From: JBPYFK01 sp051984675
Lineage (GTDB): Bacteria; Actinomycetota; Actinomycetes; Mycobacteriales; Pseudonocardiaceae
DNA: 9,609 nucleotides
Reading direction: 5' to 3'
NCBI GenBank assembly: GCA_051984675.1
Contig: JBPYFK010000110.1
Span: 1 to 9,609 of the forward strand
Shown here: positions 5,846 through 9,609 of the stretch, in pieces
Numbering within the stretch: position 1 is the stretch's first letter
Layout: every line of letters starts with the position of its first letter
Position numbers and translations under genes: made by a program
The notes under the pieces: model-generated
What the model saw: the letters and a program-made list of their open reading frames with translations, nothing else
What the model was told of the DNA's origin: nothing
Database searches by the model: none

Positions 5846-6901
5846 GTGGATCATGCAGGACCCCGGATGTGGAGCCGGCGATGCGCACTGGCGACGGCCC
5901 TGGGCTCGACGGCCGCAGTCGCGTTCGCTGGGCAGACCAGCGCGGCGTCGTCCGACGACTCCACCCCCGACATCGCAGGGCCGGGACGCCAGACCGCGAG
6001 CGGCCGGATCTATGAGATCCGGGCCGGCAGGCAGCGTGCGCTGATCGCCGGGGTCGCCGCGACCCTGCTGTCCTGGCAGGTCGACGGCACGGAGCAGCTG
6101 CTCACGCACCAGCCGGACGACGTCGGTGAGGGCTATCAGGGCAAGACGATCCTGCCCTGGCCGAACCGAATCGACCGCGGCCAGTACCACTTCGACGGCC
6201 GCGACCTTCAGGTGCCGATCAACGAGCCGAAACGGCAGGCGGCCCTGCACGGTCTGATGAGCTTCGTCGAGTGGCGTGCGGTGGAACAGCTTCCAGACCG
6301 TGTCGTGCTGGACTACTTCCTGCACCCGCAGTACGGCTACCCGTTCTTGCTGGCCTTCCGCGTCGCGTACCAGATCGATGCCCAGGGGCTGCGCCGCACG
6401 CTGCAAGCGAGGAATGCCGGGACCACCAGCGCTCCGTTCGGCACGGCCAGCCACACCTACATTGCGGCGAGCACGGGAACCATCGACTCGATCGTGCTCG
6501 AACTGCCAGCGAGCACCTACTACCTCACCAACGACCGGCTTATTCCAACCGGGACCGCACCGGTGGACGGCTCCCCGTACGACTTCCGCACTCCCCGCCC
6601 GCTCGCTGGCACCAAGATGGACACGGCGTTCACCGGGCTCGCCCGGCAACCCGACGGCACGGCGGTCGTTCGGTTCCAGCGGCCGAGCGCGAACGACGTC
6701 GAGCTGTGGATGGACAGCACGTACGAATACCTCCAGGTGTATACCGACGACACGCCGGACACTCCACGTCCCGGGCGCGCGGGAATCACCGTCGAACCGG
6801 TGACGTGCGCACCGAACGCTTTCGTCACCGGCGACGGCCTGATCGTCTTGCGTCCCGGCGACACCTACCAGGGCACATGGGGACTGCGCGTCCCGGAGTG
6901 A
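5846..6901 (+). CDS. Exported aldose 1-epimerase (YihR-like galactose mutarotase family)
   Basis: Predicted to interconvert alpha and beta anomers of an aldose. With a GTG start at 5846 the product has 351 residues. An N-terminal SRRCALATALGSTAAVAFAG segment (10-29), with twin arginines then a hydrophobic stretch and small residues near TSAAS (31-35), suggests Tat export; most family members are cytoplasmic and unprocessed. The catalytic domain (about 52-350) shows LPWPNRID with R108, ALHG with H135, SHTY with H203, TKMDTAFTGL (256-265) and VEPVTCAPNAF with the catalytic-base glutamate E317, the YihR subgroup pattern. Start choice is open: GTG 5846 has GAGGGG seven bases upstream, ATG 5867 has CAGGA, and ATG 5813 could be leaderless because TATGTT (5799-5804) lies just before it. 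All keep the RR segment. It precedes lacI and rbsD on the same strand. Confidence 0.85.
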   Translation: MDHAGPRMWSRRCALATALGSTAAVAFAGQTSAASSDDSTPDIAGPGRQTASGRIYEIRAGRQRALIAGVAATLLSWQVDGTEQLLTHQPDDVGEGYQGKTILPWPNRIDRGQYHFDGRDLQVPINEPKRQAALHGLMSFVEWRAVEQLPDRVVLDYFLHPQYGYPFLLAFRVAYQIDAQGLRRTLQARNAGTTSAPFGTASHTYIAASTGTIDSIVLELPASTYYLTNDRLIPTGTAPVDGSPYDFRTPRPLAGTKMDTAFTGLARQPDGTAVVRFQRPSANDVELWMDSTYEYLQVYTDDTPDTPRPGRAGITVEPVTCAPNAFVTGDGLIVLRPGDTYQGTWGLRVPE

Positions 6902-6937
6902 CCGCTGGGTCGGCGCGCGCAGTGCCATGCGAGACTC

Positions 6938-6966
6938 TTGTCACCGCACGTTCAATCGTTTAACCT
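6938..6966 (+). promoter_or_regulatory. Promoter of lacI-rbsD with palindromic operator candidate
   Basis: TTGTCA (6938-6943) matches the -35 consensus in five of six bases and is followed after 17 bases by TAACCT (6961-6966), a TANNNT -10. Lying across spacer and -10 is GTTCAATCGTTTAAC (6950-6964), an imperfect palindrome of form GTTNAAN3TTNAAC. Such placement suits autorepression by the LacI-family protein encoded 65 bp downstream. No clear second copy was found upstream of the epimerase. Confidence 0.5.
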
Positions 6967-7028
6967 AAGCGTCGGTCGAGACGGAAGTCACCCTTGGTGC
7001 GGATGTGAGGGCTGGTGGTCGCGCGATC

Positions 7029-8144
7029 ATGGCCGTGCGGATGCGAGATGTCGCGGAATCGGCGGGAGTGTCGACCGCGACCGTCTCACTGGCACTGGCC
7101 GGTGATCCGCGGATCTCCCCCGGCACCCGGAACCGCGTCCTCGGCGTGGCGCGCGAGCTGGGCTACCGGCCGCACGCGGGGGCGCGATCGCTGCGCACGG
7201 ACGCCACCCGCGCGCTCGGGCTGGTCGTCGGCGACGTCGCCAATCCGTTCTTCGGGGAGCTGGCCGCCGCAGTGGAGCGGGAGGCGGCCCGCCGCGGTCA
7301 CACCGTCGTGCTCTGCAACGCCGACGAGGACACCGAGCAGCAGGACCGGTACCTCGAAAGCCTGCTGGGAGAGCGCAAGGTGGACGGCGTGATGATCGTC
7401 GCCTCGTCCCTGTCTCCCTCGTTGATCTCCGCGTTGCACGCCGGAGCGCGGCTGGTGTTCGTCGACCGTCCCGTCACCGGTGACCACGTTTCGACCGACG
7501 TCCGCGACCTGCTGAAACGGTGCCCCCTGGTCCGCGCGGACGGTGCGACGGCGATCCGGGAAGCCACACGGCATCTCCTGGAACTCGGGCACCAGCGATT
7601 CGCCGCGATCACCGGCCCGCTGTCGACGGCGGTAGGCCGGGAGCGCCGGGACCTGTTCATGACGGCGCTACTCGAAGCGGGGATCGAGGCACGGGACATC
7701 CATGTCGCCGAAGGGGACTTTCGCCAAGCCAGCGCGGAAACCGCGATGGCTCATCTGCTGGCCCTGGAACGGCGCCCGACGGCCGTGTTCGCGTCGGACA
7801 ACCTGATGGCCTTGGGTTGCCTGCGCGGCGCTCGTCGAGCCGGCCTGACGGTGCCCGACAACGTGTCGATCGTCGGCTACGATGACGCCCCCTGGTTCGA
7901 GCTGCTTGATCCGCCGCTGTCCACCATCGCCCAACCGGTCGCGGAGATCGGACAGGCCGCCGTCACCGCGCTGATCGACGTGATCGCCGATCGTTCCCCG
8001 ACGTGCACGCAGTTCCCGTGCCACTACCTGCCACGGGCTTCCACCGGCCCCGCTCCGCTCCAGGAAGGTGCGGGCGGATCGCGGGGCCGTATGTCTGCCT
8101 CATTATCGCCAACTGACCCTAGCGGGAACGGAGAACCGTCCTAA
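7029..8144 (+). CDS. LacI-family transcriptional regulator
   Basis: A 371-residue sugar-responsive repressor. The N-terminal helix-turn-helix is MRDVAESAGVSTATVSLALA (5-24), with the family's DVA-x-x-AGVS-x-x-TVS pattern, followed by the hinge region GYRPHAGARSLRT. The rest (about 60-340) is the periplasmic-binding-protein-like sensor: LGLVVGDVANPFFGEL, then DGVMIVAS, and near the end AVFASDNLMALGCLRG and VSIVGYDDAPW, all standard LacI/PurR core motifs. About 28 residues rich in Gly and Ser follow the usual end of the fold. The ATG at 7029 is preferred because MAVRMRDVA is the normal length before the helix-turn-helix; a GTG at 7005 would add eight residues, and neither has a strong ribosome binding site. 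Its stop overlaps the start of rbsD, so it probably controls rbsD and perhaps the upstream epimerase. The effector is likely a sugar, plausibly ribose, by context only. Confidence 0.93.
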   Translation: MAVRMRDVAESAGVSTATVSLALAGDPRISPGTRNRVLGVARELGYRPHAGARSLRTDATRALGLVVGDVANPFFGELAAAVEREAARRGHTVVLCNADEDTEQQDRYLESLLGERKVDGVMIVASSLSPSLISALHAGARLVFVDRPVTGDHVSTDVRDLLKRCPLVRADGATAIREATRHLLELGHQRFAAITGPLSTAVGRERRDLFMTALLEAGIEARDIHVAEGDFRQASAETAMAHLLALERRPTAVFASDNLMALGCLRGARRAGLTVPDNVSIVGYDDAPWFELLDPPLSTIAQPVAEIGQAAVTALIDVIADRSPTCTQFPCHYLPRASTGPAPLQEGAGGSRGRMSASLSPTDPSGNGEPS

Positions 8145-8533
8145 TGCGACGTGCGGGCATTGTGCACGCCGACCTGGCCAGGGCCTTGACGGCGTTGCGA
8201 CACACGGACCTGTTCGTCGTCAGTGATTCGGGCCTTCCGGCTCCGCCCGAGGTCCAGGTCATCGATCTGGCGATCTGCTACGGCGTACCGGGGTTCCTGC
8301 CGGTGCTGCGCGCCATCCTCGACGAGGTCGTCGTCGAGGCGGCATGGGGATCGCACGAGGTCGTACAGGCCAACCCCACCCTCCACCGGGATCTTCAGGA
8401 ACTACCGGGGTTCGACCTCGTCGACCACGAGGAGTTCAAGGTCGAGGTAGGCCGGGCGCGTTTCGTCGTGCGCACCGGGGAAGCAACGCCATATGCGAAC
8501 GTGCTGCTCCGAGCCGGGGTGCCCTGGCTGTAG
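8144..8533 (+). CDS. rbsD: D-ribose pyranase
   Basis: This 129-residue protein belongs to the RbsD/FucU mutarotase family, which converts beta-ribopyranose to beta-ribofuranose, the form phosphorylated by ribokinase. The family outline is clear: GIVHADLARALTALRHTDL with the catalytic histidine at position 20, VSDSGLPAP with D28, IDLAICYGVPGF (40-51), DHEEFK with H95, and the C-terminal RTGEATPYAN (110-119) containing the active-site Tyr117 and Asn119. H20 and D28 sit at the same numbers as in the E. coli enzyme. The ATG shares its A with the TAA of the regulator gene (TAATG), which suggests translational coupling; GGAG lies about ten bases upstream. A ribokinase and a ribose transporter, usual rbs neighbours, are absent from the window. 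Confidence 0.93.
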   Translation: MRRAGIVHADLARALTALRHTDLFVVSDSGLPAPPEVQVIDLAICYGVPGFLPVLRAILDEVVVEAAWGSHEVVQANPTLHRDLQELPGFDLVDHEEFKVEVGRARFVVRTGEATPYANVLLRAGVPWL

Positions 8534-8536
8534 CAC

Positions 8537-8554
8537 CGCGTCCGCGCGGACGCG
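8537..8554 (+). terminator. GC-rich palindrome just after rbsD, possible terminator
   Basis: CGCGTCCGCGCGGACGCG is an 18-bp perfect palindrome beginning three bases after the rbsD stop codon. As RNA it folds into a 7-bp stem with a GCGC loop. There is no T tract, so it would be a hairpin-only terminator of the kind often proposed in actinomycetes. Confidence 0.45.
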
Positions 8555-8892
8555 CATCGCTGAAACGGCGTGACGCGTCGGTATGTCACTCGTCACTGCG
8601 GGAAGTCCCAGGCGCAAGGACTCAGGATCGCCTGACAGGACGCCCACCAGCACGTCTCCCGCTCACGCACGATCACATTCGTTCAACTTGTTGCTACCGC
8701 CGTCAACTTTCGGCGGACGTCGCGCTGCCTGTCAGGGTGCAGTCTGGGCACGAACGGTCAACCAACGCGGGACGGCCTCATGGACCCCCGACCCCGTCCC
8801 GTGTGGCGGCCGGGCGATGGACCCGCCTCCGGGCTAGACGGGGACCGCGCTACCCCGAAGGCGCACCCCCGAATCCCCGAGCATCGCCCGGC

Positions 8893-8932
8893 GGTGGCGG
8901 GGCGTGACATGGCTGGCCCACGCCCCGCCACC
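8893..8932 (-). terminator. Strong inverted repeat downstream of korB, probable terminator
   Basis: GGTGGCGGGGCGTG (8893-8906) and CACGCCCCGCCACC (8919-8932) form a perfect 14-bp stem around a 12-base loop. It lies 30 bp beyond the korB stop on the minus strand, and can also act on transcripts arriving from rbsD; on the plus strand it is followed by CTTCT, a slight pyrimidine run. This is the longest perfect inverted repeat noticed in the window. Confidence 0.7.
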
Positions 8933-8962
8933 CTTCTGACGTACCGGTCTGCCCTACCGGGT

Positions 8963-9609
8963 TCAGATGCTCCAGGTGTCGGAGCCGGTCAGGAGCGACT
9001 GCAGATCCGGTGGTGTGGCCTGCGCGACCTGGCTGGTTTGGGCGCGGGCCTGGTCATCGTAGGTAGGTCGGGACACGGCGCGGAAAACGCCCATGACCGT
9101 GGGGTCGAGGTCCTGGCCACCGAGGCGGGACAACGCGAACGCCTGAGCTGGGTTGTCGGCGGTGGCGTCGTGCACGACAACCTCGCCCTCGTCGATTTCG
9201 GACAGTTTGGCCACACCCAACTCGCCGGTGGCCTTGCGGACGACCGCGCGTTGCTCACCCTCGGGCCCGAAAGTGATCGGCTCACCGTGACGCAGGCCAA
9301 TGAGACGCCGTGCGGCTTCGTCCTTTTCCTTGATCACCTCGAACGCGCCATCGTTGAAGATCGGGCAGTTCTGGTAGATCTCCACCAGCGCCGACCCGCG
9401 ATGAGCGGCGGCCTGACGCAGCACCTCGGTCAGGTGCGCCCGGTCGGAGTCCAGGGTGCGAGCCACGAAACTCGCCTCCGCACCCAGCGCCAACGACACC
9501 GGGTTGAACGGATGGTCCAGCGACCCGGCCGGCGTGGACTTGGTGACCATGCCCTGATCGGACGTGGGGGAGTACTGACCCTTGGTCAACCCGTAGATCC
9601 GGTTGTTGA
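8963..9609 (-). CDS. korB: 2-oxoacid:ferredoxin oxidoreductase beta subunit, C-terminal part (cut by window edge)
   Basis: The beta subunit of 2-oxoglutarate (or related 2-oxoacid):ferredoxin oxidoreductase binds thiamine diphosphate and oxidatively decarboxylates 2-oxoacids with transfer of electrons to ferredoxin. The 215 visible codons are open to the right edge and begin with the diagnostic NNRIYGLTKGQYSPTS, the end of the cofactor-binding motif, then MVTKSTPAGSLDHPFNPVSLALGAEASFVAR, and later VEIYQNCPIFNDGAFEVI. The C-terminal third with LGGQDLDPTVMGVFRAVSRPTYDD and the ending TGSDTWSI is typical of actinobacterial KorB. The missing N-terminal part, and the korA subunit that usually precedes it, would lie beyond 9609. 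The gene converges on rbsD and has a strong terminator hairpin 30 bp past its stop. Choice between 2-oxoglutarate and other 2-oxoacids rests on family resemblance only. Confidence 0.93.
   Translation of the reverse strand, partial: NNRIYGLTKGQYSPTSDQGMVTKSTPAGSLDHPFNPVSLALGAEASFVARTLDSDRAHLTEVLRQAAAHRGSALVEIYQNCPIFNDGAFEVIKEKDEAARRLIGLRHGEPITFGPEGEQRAVVRKATGELGVAKLSEIDEGEVVVHDATADNPAQAFALSRLGGQDLDPTVMGVFRAVSRPTYDDQARAQTSQVAQATPPDLQSLLTGSDTWSI

Larger units (their letters stand above)
8534..8962. other. Convergent intergenic region
   Basis: These 429 bases separate rbsD and korB, which point at each other. No coding frame of credible content was seen. It holds a palindrome directly after rbsD (8537-8554), small hairpins TCAGG-ATCG-CCTGA (8622-8635) and CCGCCG-N8-CGGCGG (8697-8716), and a strong terminator near korB (8893-8932). 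The stretch from about 8560 to 8880 remains unexplained. Confidence 0.6.

Noticed and set aside
5771..6928. 385-codon open frame on the minus strand
   Set aside because: Antisense to the aldose epimerase, whose catalytic motifs are clear; no motif in the antisense translation.
8583..8837. 84-codon plus-strand ORF between rbsD and korB
   Set aside because: Pro/Ser/Arg-rich, no motif, and no convincing ribosome binding site; likely chance in a GC-rich spacer.

Overview
The window looks like chromosomal DNA from a high-GC actinomycete. Coding regions are GC-rich with strongly GC-biased third positions, there are GTG starts, and the families are typical of actinobacteria (KorB ending in a TWSI-like tail, LacI regulators, an IdeR/DtxR-type iron box). 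A fused glycine/sarcosine plus dimethylglycine methyltransferase is known from halophilic actinomycetes such as Actinopolyspora, so a halophilic or halotolerant member of the Pseudonocardiales is a reasonable guess, but the species cannot be fixed from this sequence.

Left part (1-2871, minus strand). A bifunctional methyltransferase (291-2006) makes glycine betaine from glycine in three SAM-dependent steps. It is followed 94 bp downstream by the start of metK (1-196, cut by the window edge), which makes the SAM. The 865 bp upstream of the methyltransferase hold no convincing gene but are rich in regulatory-looking structure: a candidate promoter, a perfect GGTCAC/GTGACC palindrome next to its -35 box, and a terminator-like hairpin with a T5 tract inside the presumed leader. 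Further right are two candidate plus-strand promoters with palindromes and a doubtful 53-codon ORF.

Middle (2872-5650, minus strand). A siderophore-interacting flavoprotein (ferric-siderophore reductase, 2872-3768) has a good iron box 81 bp upstream of its start. Next to it, apparently with its own promoter, is a complete AMP-forming acyl-CoA synthetase (3920-5650) whose exact substrate is not readable.

Right part (5651-8533, plus strand). A sugar-handling cluster: a YihR-like aldose 1-epimerase with a twin-arginine type signal peptide (about 5846-6901), a LacI-family regulator (7029-8144) and, overlapping it by one base, a D-ribose pyranase RbsD (8144-8533). The lacI-rbsD pair has a good promoter with a palindromic operator candidate lying across its spacer and -10 box. 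Two mutarotases of unrelated fold, one predicted outside and one inside the membrane, share this small cluster without a kinase or transporter in view.

Right edge (8534-9609). A 429-bp convergent gap with hairpins, including a perfect 14-bp-stem terminator, separates rbsD from the C-terminal part of a 2-oxoacid:ferredoxin oxidoreductase beta subunit (korB) on the minus strand, truncated by the window.

No mobile element, CRISPR array, tRNA or rRNA was found. The least explained and most interesting material is the structured intergenic region 2007-2871 upstream of the betaine gene, and the paired mutarotase cluster.
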